Below are positions 1 through 7,132 of a stretch of DNA of 21,880 bases, in pieces (the first letter of the stretch is position 1; each line of letters begins with the position of its first letter). Source of the DNA: JBLNCE01 sp050260415 (GTDB lineage: Bacteria; Bacillota; UBA4882; JAAYXC01); assembly GCA_050260415.1 (NCBI GenBank), contig JBLNCE010000125.1:1-21880 (forward strand), given 5' to 3'. A program made the translations under genes and the position numbers. The notes beneath the pieces are model-generated. The model worked only from the letters and a program-made list of their open reading frames with translations, had not been told where the DNA came from and did not search any database.

Positions 1-10
1 CCTTGGTTCC

Positions 11-91
11 GGTCGCGGGATTCCAAAGGGTGTGCGACCACACCCTTTGGTCCGGGAGGGTGCGGGAGGACGGATAGTGCCTCCCGCGACC
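11..91. repeat. Nested inverted repeats at left edge
   Basis: A 12-bp perfect hairpin (23-34 with 39-50, loop cgac) lies inside a longer 10-bp perfect inverted repeat (ggtcgcggga at 11-20, tcccgcgacc at 82-91). A third pairing, gcgggag 62-68 with ctcccgc 81-87, uses the same right arm, so it and the outer stem are mutually exclusive. There is no U-tract on either strand, so this is not a classical intrinsic terminator. It could be a REP-like element, a structured RNA, or the tail of a transcript entering from the left. Confidence 0.6.
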
Positions 92-223
92 CTAGACTAG
101 TTAACAGATGAAAGCTTATACGACGTGGGCTTCGGCAAAATCCGACAAAACAGTATTAGGGCAGGGGTAAATAATCTACCTGGCGAATACTGAGGATAAT
201 ACACACCGAAAAGGGGCTCTCGC

Positions 224-1933
224 GTGGACATGGATCCGGCACATCTGGGTTTGAAGGTCTTGGCGCGCCACGGCACAGGGGATGACAACCTCTTGATCCG
301 GGGGGACAATCTGCCGGTAATGAGATCGCTCTTGCCCGCCTTGGCGGGTACGGTGAAGCTGGTTTACATCGATCCGCCGTTCAACACTGGTGGGCGTTTT
401 GCCCACTATCGCGACGACCTCGACTCCGAGGCCTGGCTCGCGATGATGGAAGCGCGCCTGCCGCTTCTCCGGGATTTTCTCCGCCCGGACGGGGTCATCT
501 TCGTGCATCTCGACGATGCCGAACTGGCCTACTGCAAGGTGATACTGGACCGCATCTTCGGGAGGCGCAATTACATCACCACGGTCGTCCTACAAGCCGC
601 CACCCCTTCCAGCTTCAAGACAGTGAACCCGGGACCGGCCGATGTCACCGAATACCTGCTCATGTTCTGCCGGGACCGTGAACACTTTCGTTACCGGCCT
701 TTCTTTGTCCCATGCCGGCAAGTGGATCTGCACCGCTTCTCGCGTTATATCGTCAATCCCGAAGAACCGCCCTCCCGCTGGCGGTTCGAGTCGGTAACCC
801 AGGCGGCCTTGGCCGAACTTGGCTTTACAGGCCCGCCCCTCGCGGCGCGGGCGGAAGCAAGACGCCTACTGGGCGCGGAAAAGGCGCGCCTTATACTATC
901 CCAAAGGGCGGAGGCGTTTGCCCTGGCCCACGCCGAGACCGTCTTCGAAACAAAGACGCTGCAGCGCCCTGGCCGGCGTCTCGCCGAAGCGGTCGCCAAA
1001 TCGAAGATGACCGCGGGCGTACTGCGGGTTCCCCGGACGGGCCGCCCGGATCTCTACCTTTACCGCGGCCGCCAGCTTTATTTTCTAGCCCAGAGCATGC
1101 GCCAGTTCAGCGAGGGACCCGCTCTTGCACAACCGCTATCGAATCTCTGGACCGACATCCCTACCTGCAACTTATACAGCGAGGGCGGCGTCAGTTTCCG
1201 CTACGGCAAGAAACCTGAGCGCCTCTTGGAGCGCTTGCTCCAACTCGCCACCGACCCGGGCGATTATGTGCTCGATGCGTTCGCGGGTTCCGGCACCACC
1301 GGTGCCGTGGCGCAAAAACTGGGCCGGCGTTGGCTCATGATCGAGAGCGGGCCGCAGGCGGAGACCCATGCCTATCGGCGTCTCTGCCGCGTGACGGACG
1401 GCGAGGACCGGACCGGGATTAGTGTTTCCACGCGATGGCAAGGCGGGGGCGGCTTTGTCTATTGCGCGCTCGGAGAAGAGGTGGAGACGGCGGAGACGCT
1501 TCATGACGCCGGGCGGCCCTCGGCGGATGCCGCGCCGCCAACTATCGTGACCGCGGCGATTATAAGGCGCGCGAACCTTTACCTCATGACGCAGCGCGCG
1601 GATAATCATCTCTGGGAATTCCCCGGCGGAAAACTGGAGCCGGGTGAAGACACCCGGGACGGTCTCCGCAGGGAAATACGCGAGGAACTGGGCCTGGAAA
1701 TCGAGGTGGACCAACCCTTGGAAGTCGTCACGCTCGCGCGGCCGCGTGCCTTGGTCCTGATCTTCTTTGCCGCGCGCATCGCCGCCGGGGAGCCGCGGTT
1801 GATCGAGGGCGCCGATCTTCGTTGGGTCGATGCCGAAAACCTCCTCGCCCTGCCGATGGGCGAGGCGGACCGCCGGGTGGCGGAAAAGATGGCATCGCGG
1901 GATACTGGCGAGAAGCATCTTCATGGCGTTTAA
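224..1933 (+). CDS. DNA methyltransferase fused to MutT-like Nudix hydrolase
   Basis: The N-terminal ~400 residues are a beta-class amino-methyltransferase. Motif IV is DPPF at residues 50-53 (within YIDPPFNTGG), followed by a type III Mod-like stretch (WLAMMEARL, then DGVIFVHLDD). The SAM-binding motif I, VLDAFAGSGTT, sits near residue 349. This order (IV first, I last) is typical of N6-adenine or N4-cytosine enzymes of the type III/orphan kind. After a short linker, residues ~440-560 form a Nudix domain with a complete box GX5EX7REUXEEXGU at ~467-490 (starts GKLEPGED, ends REIREELGL), closest in feel to MutT (8-oxo-dGTP diphosphatase). The start is GTG at 224 with aagggg 8 bp upstream; the ATG at 230 would be spaced too far. 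No restriction subunit is visible, so the methyltransferase appears solitary. The target base and sequence are unknown. Confidence 0.9.
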   Translation: MDMDPAHLGLKVLARHGTGDDNLLIRGDNLPVMRSLLPALAGTVKLVYIDPPFNTGGRFAHYRDDLDSEAWLAMMEARLPLLRDFLRPDGVIFVHLDDAELAYCKVILDRIFGRRNYITTVVLQAATPSSFKTVNPGPADVTEYLLMFCRDREHFRYRPFFVPCRQVDLHRFSRYIVNPEEPPSRWRFESVTQAALAELGFTGPPLAARAEARRLLGAEKARLILSQRAEAFALAHAETVFETKTLQRPGRRLAEAVAKSKMTAGVLRVPRTGRPDLYLYRGRQLYFLAQSMRQFSEGPALAQPLSNLWTDIPTCNLYSEGGVSFRYGKKPERLLERLLQLATDPGDYVLDAFAGSGTTGAVAQKLGRRWLMIESGPQAETHAYRRLCRVTDGEDRTGISVSTRWQGGGGFVYCALGEEVETAETLHDAGRPSADAAPPTIVTAAIIRRANLYLMTQRADNHLWEFPGGKLEPGEDTRDGLRREIREELGLEIEVDQPLEVVTLARPRALVLIFFAARIAAGEPRLIEGADLRWVDAENLLALPMGEADRRVAEKMASRDTGEKHLHGV

Positions 1934-2000
1934 TCGCTACGGCGCCATATAATCCGCGTTTCGGTACCTTTTTCACAACGCTGGTTAGAAAATGGCATCA

Positions 2001-2063
2001 AACTCACCCCCCGTCCCCCTCTCTAAGCTTAGAGAGGGGGTGCCCGCAGGGCGGGGGTGAGTT
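2001..2063. repeat. Nested palindromic intergenic element
   Basis: A perfect 26-bp palindrome (2015-2040: ccccctctct, aagctt, then its complement) sits inside a second inverted repeat, aactcaccccc 2001-2011 with gggggtgagtt 2053-2063. The composition resembles the REP/MITE-type palindromes with C5/G5 arms that recur between genes in many GC-rich proteobacteria. It lies between the stop of the methyltransferase gene and the convergent stop of the membrane protein gene, where it could also stop or protect transcripts from both sides. Copies elsewhere in the genome cannot be tested here. Confidence 0.75.
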
Positions 2064-2129
2064 GGCAAACGCAGAAGCCGTCTCATTTTCATCCTTTGTT
2101 GTCCCGGCAGAATGCTGGGGTGGATACTT

Positions 2130-2624
2130 CTAGATCGGCCTAGACAAGAGCCACTTTACCGTCCCGCCTAGAAAAACCATGATCAAACCGGCAATCGCCG
2201 TACCCAGCGCGATGGCGGGCAAGGCCCAACGTTTCGGGATGCCGAAGATGAACGCGGCCACGGCCCCGGTCCACGCGCCCGTGCCCGGCAGGGGCACGGC
2301 CACGAAGAGCATTAGACCGATGGCGCCGTACTTGGCCACAGATTTGCTCTTGACGCGGGTACGCATCAGGAAGCGATCGGCGAGCCGAGTATAGCCGTGC
2401 CGTTGCAGCCACCGATAGAACGGGCCGATCGAGTACAACAGGGGGAATATCGGCAACAGATTCCCCACCACCGCAAGAAAGAAGACATGCCAATGACTCA
2501 TCCCAAAACTCAATCCGAGCGGTATCGCCCCGCGCAGTTCTAGAACGGGCAAAGCGGCCACCAGGATAACGAGGAGTTCGTGGCGTAAGGCTTCGATTAA
2601 ATGCATGTGTTTCACCCAATCCAA
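2130..2624 (-). CDS. Small multidrug export family membrane protein (COG2426-like)
   Basis: This 164-residue integral membrane protein has about four hydrophobic segments (ELLVILVAALPVLELRGAIP, VFFLAVVGNLLPIFPLLY, YGAIGLMLFVAVPLPGTGAW, LPAIALGTAIAGLIMVFLGG). The motifs LELRGAIPLGL and PLPGTGAWTGA are the hallmark of the family annotated as putative small multi-drug export proteins (Pfam Sm_multidrug_ex). The export role is a family label rather than proven. The start is unclear: TTG at 2624 gives MDWVKHMHLIEALRH, and ATG at 2606 gives MHLIEALRH with gggtg 7 bp upstream. A TATAAT box at 2654-2659 fits either. It is a single gene, divergent from the hydrolase at 2747. Confidence 0.85.
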   Translation of the reverse strand: MDWVKHMHLIEALRHELLVILVAALPVLELRGAIPLGLSFGMSHWHVFFLAVVGNLLPIFPLLYSIGPFYRWLQRHGYTRLADRFLMRTRVKSKSVAKYGAIGLMLFVAVPLPGTGAWTGAVAAFIFGIPKRWALPAIALGTAIAGLIMVFLGGTVKWLLSRPI

Positions 2625-2653
2625 GAAAATTCCGGGATGAAATTCACTACCTC

Positions 2654-2659
2654 ATTATA
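2654..2659 (-). promoter_or_regulatory. -10 box (TATAAT) for membrane protein gene
   Basis: A perfect TATAAT on the minus strand would start transcription near 2647, 20-40 nt upstream of the two possible start codons. No good -35 hexamer is seen at 16-18 bp, so the promoter is either activator dependent or weak. Confidence 0.45.
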
Positions 2660-2746
2660 CCATGGCGGTTCTATCCGGATCAGAGTCATTTTTCGCTGGC
2701 TACCAGGAGGGCACGGGGGGATCGGCAACGAAAAAGCGCTTATATA

Positions 2747-4075
2747 TTGGGCTTAGGGTGGTTGTTCGAATTGGATAAACGTGCACTATGCTTGATTATC
2801 CTTGGATTACTTGTTTCTTTGGCCTCATCCGCGGAATTGATCGCGCCGGCGCGTCCTTCCTTTGTCATCTTCGCCCACGGCTTTTGGGGCAGTATGGACG
2901 ACTTGCCCTCCAGGGATCCGGCATGGCTGCGATCCTCGCCATACCCTCATTATCGCAAGCACCAGGAGGCCGCCTTTCTCGGCGGCTCCGGTTACCGCCC
3001 GATCCCACAAGCATACTTGCGGTTTCTCGAGGGCCCGTCCCTGAGCAGGCTGGCCATCGCGCCATACGCGCTGATGCAGCGTGAGTTCGATTTCTGGGCC
3101 CGCCGGCGGAACCAGGGGCAGGTTCGGGCGCGGGTCAGCATCATCGACAATTGGGAGCGTCTCCGGACCGGCGCGGAAGATCCGGTAGCCGGCGCGGTCA
3201 ATCTCATCTATCTCAAATACGACTGGCGCCTTGGCCTGCCGGAGGCAGACAAACACTACGCGGCGCCCCTTTTGTCATTTTTGCGACGGCGCTGGCCGGG
3301 CGCGGAGATACATTGGGTCGGCCATAGCCAGGGAGGGTTGTTCGGGCGTTACGTCGCCGCCAGACACCCCGGCGCGCTCTCTTCGCTCGTAACCATCGGT
3401 GCTCCGCACTATGGGATCCACGAGATCGCCATGCAACTCAGGGGGGAGTACGGGGATTTCGGCGGGCAGACCGCCAAGGAGAAATGGCAGGAATACAGCC
3501 TCTGTCTATTGGAGCAACTCATCTTCGGGACCGGGATCGTCCGAACCGGTCCGGAATTTACCAAAACCGCGGCGATCTTCGCCGAACGATACGTGCCGTT
3601 CTTTCGTTGGCTGGATCCACAGGCGGGCCTGCTCCAGGATGGTTTTGGCACCTTAACCAAACTGGAGGAGGCCGTGCCAAAGGCGGTCGCTCTCTACGGC
3701 CTTGGCTACGGGGCCTATGACATGGATGGACGCTATCATTACGAGGTGACAGCTCCTGAAAAGAGCGGGGTGGGACCGGGACTCGGCCCGGCGGGACCAC
3801 CGGGTTATGCGGAGAGCGGGGACGGTAGGGTGGATCCGGTCAGCGCCCGGGGGCCGTTCCGCGTGACCCTCTGCCTTGGCAAGGACATGGTTCATTCCGA
3901 CATGATGTGGTCGCCCCTGGTCTTGACCTTCCTCGTCGACCGTTTCTTCTTCAACGGCGGGATGGCCAGGAAGGACATGGAGCTAGCCCTGCTCAGGCTC
4001 GATGTTGCCCCGGCCCATTGGCAGAAGCGCCTTGCCTGGCTGCTCCAGGCCCGAAGAGCTTGGGACGCGCGTTGA
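2747..4075 (+). CDS. Exported LCAT/lipase-like alpha/beta hydrolase
   Basis: This ~440-residue alpha/beta hydrolase has an N-terminal signal peptide (hydrophobic core ALCLIILGLLVSLASSA, likely cleaved before ELIAP). The oxyanion region FVIFAHGFWGS is followed by the nucleophile elbow GHSQGG (Ser near 194). A candidate acid Asp lies in GDGRVDPVSA (~358) and a candidate His in DMVHSDMM (~382). The large size and the GDGxV placement fit the lecithin:cholesterol acyltransferase/PGAP1-like lipase group more than small esterases, so a lipid ester or phospholipid in the periplasm or outer membrane is the likely substrate (inference). TTG at 2747 is the longest start. TTG at 2771, with agggtgg 9 bp upstream, would place the basic residues DKR directly before the hydrophobic core and may be the real start. 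No partner gene is evident. Confidence 0.8.
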   Translation: MGLGWLFELDKRALCLIILGLLVSLASSAELIAPARPSFVIFAHGFWGSMDDLPSRDPAWLRSSPYPHYRKHQEAAFLGGSGYRPIPQAYLRFLEGPSLSRLAIAPYALMQREFDFWARRRNQGQVRARVSIIDNWERLRTGAEDPVAGAVNLIYLKYDWRLGLPEADKHYAAPLLSFLRRRWPGAEIHWVGHSQGGLFGRYVAARHPGALSSLVTIGAPHYGIHEIAMQLRGEYGDFGGQTAKEKWQEYSLCLLEQLIFGTGIVRTGPEFTKTAAIFAERYVPFFRWLDPQAGLLQDGFGTLTKLEEAVPKAVALYGLGYGAYDMDGRYHYEVTAPEKSGVGPGLGPAGPPGYAESGDGRVDPVSARGPFRVTLCLGKDMVHSDMMWSPLVLTFLVDRFFFNGGMARKDMELALLRLDVAPAHWQKRLAWLLQARRAWDAR

Positions 4076-4105
4076 CCGAGCGGACGCCGCACCCGGACAT
4101 CCGCA

Positions 4106-4111
4106 TATAAT
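4106..4111 (+). promoter_or_regulatory. -10 box (TATAAT) for substrate-binding protein gene
   Basis: TATAAT lies 33 bp upstream of the ATG at 4145 and just after the stop of the hydrolase gene. No convincing -35 box is found at the proper distance, so this site alone is modest evidence of an independent promoter. Confidence 0.4.
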
Positions 4112-4144
4112 GGAGGAATACTGTATGCATTGAAGGGGTACGTG

Positions 4145-5161
4145 ATGAGAAGACTCTGGGCGGCGGTTTTACTGTTTTCCCTGTTTGCGTCAGCGTGGGC
4201 TCTCTCCGCTCCCGCCAAAGTGATCCGGGTCGGCTATTTCCCCAACATCACGCATGCTCAGGCGCTCGTGGGCATGGCCACCGGCGCTTTCCAAAGAAGA
4301 CTCGGGCCGAACGTAGTAATCAAGACTTTTCTCTTCAACGCGGGGCCATCAGCCATGGAGGCTCTGATGGCCGGCGAGCTCGATCTGACTTACGTGGGCC
4401 CAAACCCCGCGATTACCTGCTATATCAGGACAGATGGCGAGGCTTTGCGGATCGTGGCTGGAGCGGCGAGTGGAGGCGCCGGTCTCGTCGTACGCAAGGA
4501 CGTAAAGATCGGCGGCCCGGCGGACCTAGCCGGCAAGAGCCTGGCCACGCCGCAATTGGGCAATACGCAGGATGTGGCCCTGCGTCATTATCTTGGCGCC
4601 CACAACCTCAAACCACTGGAGTTCGGCGGCTCGGTGCGCGTGCTTCCCACGGCCAACCCGGATCAGCTAACCCTGTTGTTGAAGAAGGAAATCGACGGCG
4701 CCTGGACCGTGGAGCCCTGGGTATCCCGCCTGATCAAAGAGGCAGGCGGACGGTTGTTGCTGGACGAACGCAGCCTCTGGCCGCGTGGGATGTTCGTCAC
4801 CGGGCACCTCGTCGCACGCCGTAAGTTCCTCCAGAGCCAGCCTCAACTGGTCAAGGCCTGGCTGCAAGCGCATGTTGAAGTGACCAGGGCGATCAATGCG
4901 GATCCGGCATGGGCGCGCCGGGTCCTGAACGGGGAAATTCAGCGCTACACCGGCAAGGCTCTGCCGGAGGACGTGCTGAGGGACGCATGGGGGCGGTTGA
5001 GCATCACCTACGATCCGGTCAGCGCGTCGCTCCACAAATCCGCCCAATGGGCTTATGAACTTGGCTTTCTCGGCCAGACCAGGCCGAACCTGCGAAATAT
5101 CTACGACCTCAACTTGGTTAACCAAGTCCTGAGGGAAAAAAACCTGCCCGCGGTCAAATAG
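4145..5161 (+). CDS. ABC transporter substrate-binding protein, SsuA/TauA/NMT1-like
   Basis: This periplasmic binding protein has a signal peptide (RRLWAAVLLFSLFASAWA, cleaved near ALSA/PAK). The mature part opens with VIRVGYFPNITHAQALVG, the typical first strand of the nitrate/sulfonate/taurine (NMT1/SsuA) superfamily. It continues with the expected ALMAGELDLTYVGPNPAI and LAGKSLATPQLGNTQDVALRHYL segments. The ligand cannot be read from the sequence; sulfonates, taurine or similar small anions are the usual ones. ATG at 4145 is preferred over an in-frame TTG at 4130 because aagggg at 4133-4138 then lies 6 bp upstream. No permease or ATPase gene is next to it, so it is an orphan component that must use a transporter encoded elsewhere or have another role. 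Confidence 0.85.
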   Translation: MRRLWAAVLLFSLFASAWALSAPAKVIRVGYFPNITHAQALVGMATGAFQRRLGPNVVIKTFLFNAGPSAMEALMAGELDLTYVGPNPAITCYIRTDGEALRIVAGAASGGAGLVVRKDVKIGGPADLAGKSLATPQLGNTQDVALRHYLGAHNLKPLEFGGSVRVLPTANPDQLTLLLKKEIDGAWTVEPWVSRLIKEAGGRLLLDERSLWPRGMFVTGHLVARRKFLQSQPQLVKAWLQAHVEVTRAINADPAWARRVLNGEIQRYTGKALPEDVLRDAWGRLSITYDPVSASLHKSAQWAYELGFLGQTRPNLRNIYDLNLVNQVLREKNLPAVK

Positions 5162-5164
5162 GAT

Positions 5165-5180
5165 GCCGCCCGTAGGCGGC
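5165..5180. terminator. Possible hairpin between convergent genes
   Basis: The stem gccgcc/ggcggc with loop cgta lies in the 41-bp gap between the convergent stops at 5161 and 5203. There is no T-run on either side, so termination here is a guess from position and GC-rich stem only. Confidence 0.3.
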
Positions 5181-5202
5181 GCCCGGCATGCCCTGCCCCA
5201 TC

Positions 5203-5826
5203 TTACCCCTTCCCGCCCGCGGTGCCCGGATCGACAATCTCGGCGGCGTCGTTTCGACCGGGCAACCGCGGTGGGGGCAGGTGGAAGTCATACCACAGTT
5301 CACCACGACCGACCAACAAGTATAGCCCGAGGCCAACCAGCAAGGCCGGCCAGGCAAACGCGCCGATGCGGTCATCCCTAAGACCGCTGATATTGAGGAC
5401 GAGTTCAAAGAAGATCCCCGCGGCCAGGAAGACCGTAAAGCCCGTCTTGACGAGACTAAGACCGGACTCAAAGGCATATTCCTCGCCGTTCCATTTGCCC
5501 TGAATGGCCAGGCCGATCCCGATGGCGGTCGGAAAGATCAGCGCCCAGGCATAAGCCCAGCTTTCCCAATGATCGGTGAGGCTCTGGTAGAGCAGGATCA
5601 AGCCGATCGTCACCAGCATGCTGCCGGGGATCGCCAACCACCCGGCGGTCTGCCCGTCCAGCACCATCGTCACGAAGAAGAGCAGTCCGGGAAGGATGAC
5701 CAGAAGCGGCCAGAATCGCCATGGATTGATCCCAAGCAACTCTCCGAACAGATGAAGGGTTCCGAGGATCACCAGGGCCAGGCCGATTATGAGCTTCACC
5801 GTCCGGCGCGTCTTGCAGACAGTCAT
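5203..5826 (-). CDS. Unknown polytopic membrane protein (LiaF/DUF5668-like segments)
   Basis: This 207-residue protein has about six hydrophobic segments. The opening block (VKLIIGLALVILGTLHLFGEL, then WRFWPLLVILPGLLFFV) has the Trp/Phe/Pro pattern of the short transmembrane domain seen in LiaF-type and DUF5668 proteins. The tail after residue ~175 is hydrophilic (LPPPRLPGRNDAAEIVD). No catalytic motif is visible and the function is unknown. The start ATG at 5826 has a strong cagggggat ribosome site ~7 bp upstream. It lies downstream, on the same strand, of the terminator at 5984-6012, so it is probably expressed on its own. Confidence 0.75.
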   Translation of the reverse strand: MTVCKTRRTVKLIIGLALVILGTLHLFGELLGINPWRFWPLLVILPGLLFFVTMVLDGQTAGWLAIPGSMLVTIGLILLYQSLTDHWESWAYAWALIFPTAIGIGLAIQGKWNGEEYAFESGLSLVKTGFTVFLAAGIFFELVLNISGLRDDRIGAFAWPALLVGLGLYLLVGRGELWYDFHLPPPRLPGRNDAAEIVDPGTAGGKG

Positions 5827-5983
5827 CGCAAATCCCCCTGCACCCCGAGTTGCTCCTTACAGAATTTCTGCATCCATCCCCGGGTTCCTGCAGTCTCGTC
5901 AGAGTCTCCGCCGGCCGCACTCTCGTCCCAGGGCGCGGCTGATCCGGATCGATCGGCCCGGAGCGGGCATATCGCGGCCGTGG

Positions 5984-6012
5984 AACAAAAAAGAGCACCC
6001 GGTGGGGTGCTC
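5984..6012 (-). terminator. Intrinsic terminator after the 18-codon gene
   Basis: A perfect 8-bp stem (gagcaccc 5993-6000 with gggtgctc 6005-6012, loop ggtg) is followed on the minus strand by TTTTTTGTT. It sits 21 bp past the stop of the tiny gene at 6034-6090, so it defines a very short minus-strand transcript. Confidence 0.8.
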
Positions 6013-6033
6013 CCAGACGAGCAAACCGATGCA

Positions 6034-6090
6034 TTACTTCTTCTTGGTGGTATCCTTCTTTTCCTCTTTCTTACCGCCGCAGCAACCCAT
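6034..6090 (-). CDS. 18-residue Cys-Cys/Lys-rich micropeptide
   Basis: The minus strand reads ATG to TAA as MGCCGGKKEEKKDTTKKK. Support for a real gene is threefold: a strong ribosome site aaaggggg 7-8 bp before the ATG, a stop followed by a canonical intrinsic terminator (5984-6012), and no other gene on this strand that would need that terminator. A vicinal Cys pair with Gly on both sides followed by a charged Lys/Glu tail suggests metal or thiol chemistry, or binding to a membrane or nucleic acid through the Lys tail (inference only). An in-frame ATG at 6108 would add MKGGAT but would hide the ribosome site inside the gene. It is too short for routine gene callers. I recall similar unannotated MGCCGGKK peptides in proteobacteria but cannot verify this here. 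Confidence 0.7.
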   Translation of the reverse strand: MGCCGGKKEEKKDTTKKK

Positions 6091-6246
6091 TGTCGCGCCC
6101 CCTTTCATCTTGGATTAGTGCTATATATTCCCCTCCGATGCCTTCATTCCTTCTGCGAGATCTGGATTGTTCTCTCTTTTTATGCAGATGGTACCGGAAG
6201 GGAATGGGCGGCCGATGGAGAATGCGGACCGATGGAGGTGCAGACA

Positions 6247-6717
6247 TTGCTCAAGCCGCGTCATTTCATCATCGCTCTTTTCCTGGCCCTCCTTTTGCCC
6301 GCTCCCTCCAGTGCCAGCGGATTCGGCTTCGGCTGGCAGTATACGGGGCCGGCCTCAGGCTTCAGCCTGCGACTGCCGCTCGATCGTTACCTGGCCGTAC
6401 AGCCGATGTTATCCCTGGCCCTCCAGGACCAGGCGGACATGACGGTCGGTCACGCCGCTTACGGGCTCCGTGGTCTCATGAACCTGCCCGCGCTTGGCCC
6501 GGTGCACCCCTACCTCGGAGCCGGCCTCGGGCGCTCACACCGTTTTGAGAACGGCGAATCGCGCGTGGTCCAGGGATACCAGGCCTTCATCGGCATGGAG
6601 TACCAGGCGAGCAACCTGCAACCGTCCTTCGAGGTTGCCCTGGGGCGGGTGGACCGGTCGGACGGCTCGATGTATCTCGGCACCATGTTTAACTTCGGGG
6701 TGCACTATCATTTCTAG
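6247..6717 (+). CDS. Small outer-membrane beta-barrel-like protein
   Basis: This protein of about 156 residues has a signal peptide (KPRHFIIALFLALLLPAPSSASG) followed by alternating polar/hydrophobic strands: GFGFGWQYTG, FSLRLPLDRYLAVQPMLSLAL, HPYLGAGLGRSHRF, SFEVALGRVDRSD. It ends in GTMFNFGVHYHF, a terminal aromatic as in OmpA/OmpW-like eight-stranded barrels. The specific function is unknown; the fold resembles proteins called outer membrane protein beta-barrel domain or acyloxyacyl-hydrolase-like. TTG at 6247 is preferred because ggaggtg at 6234-6240 lies 6 bp upstream; ATG at 6232 overlaps that site. The much longer open frame that extends upstream to 5569 is not coding, since it runs antisense through two minus-strand genes. 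The stop overlaps the next gene's stop in a shared CTAG. Confidence 0.75.
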   Translation: MLKPRHFIIALFLALLLPAPSSASGFGFGWQYTGPASGFSLRLPLDRYLAVQPMLSLALQDQADMTVGHAAYGLRGLMNLPALGPVHPYLGAGLGRSHRFENGESRVVQGYQAFIGMEYQASNLQPSFEVALGRVDRSDGSMYLGTMFNFGVHYHF

Positions 6718-7061
6718 GACTCCTTGTCTTGCGCGACGTTGCGTTCTCCCAATTCCGGCCGCCCCTCCACGAGATGCTTCCCCATCTCCACCCGCCCGTC
6801 GCTGGTAAAGCTTATCCCCTCCGCCTCCAGGAGAGCCCGTTGCCTCCCCTCGCCGCCAAAGACGTGGGGGGGCGACATGGCGCCGGTTCTGTTCACCACC
6901 CGGTGGCAGGGGAGACCAGGCGGGGCATCCCACATGGCCCAGCCGACCTGGCGGGCGCTCCGGGGATATCCCAGCCAGCGCGCGATCTGGCCGTAGGTGG
7001 CCACTTTACCCGGGGGGATCTGGGCCACGATTGCGTAAACCATTTGAAAGAAGTCGCGCAT
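6714..7061 (-). CDS. MGMT-family DNA alkyltransferase / ATL-length protein
   Basis: This is a 115-residue single C-terminal-type AGT domain. VYAIVAQIPPGKVATYGQIARWLGYP is the conserved helix-turn-helix entry, SARQVGWAM carries the arginine finger (Arg37), and LPCHRVV holds the PCHR active site (Cys52). The length fits alkyltransferase-like (ATL/YbaZ, COG3695) proteins, which often carry PWHR in place of PCHR. Here the cysteine is present, so direct dealkylation of O6-alkylguanine remains possible, though the normal N-terminal domain of Ogt/Ada is missing. The role is repair or flagging of alkylated guanine. It converges with the barrel protein gene, the two stops sharing CTAG at 6714-6717. 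Confidence 0.85.
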   Translation of the reverse strand: MRDFFQMVYAIVAQIPPGKVATYGQIARWLGYPRSARQVGWAMWDAPPGLPCHRVVNRTGAMSPPHVFGGEGRQRALLEAEGISFTSDGRVEMGKHLVEGRPELGERNVAQDKES

Positions 7062-7132
7062 CTTCGCCCCTCACTTGGCAGTATAAACCACGCGCGCAAA
7101 ACAAGACGTGCACACCCTGCAGCGCCTGCTGC

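Noticed and set aside
1172..1924. 250-residue minus-strand open frame
   Set aside because: It is antisense to the methyltransferase-Nudix gene, whose motifs are unambiguous; GC-rich codon use leaves the other strand open.
5569..6246. Upstream extension of the barrel-protein frame (382 residues in total)
   Set aside because: It runs antisense through the membrane protein gene, the terminator and the 18-codon gene, has no protein-like pattern, and a signal peptide begins only at about 6247.
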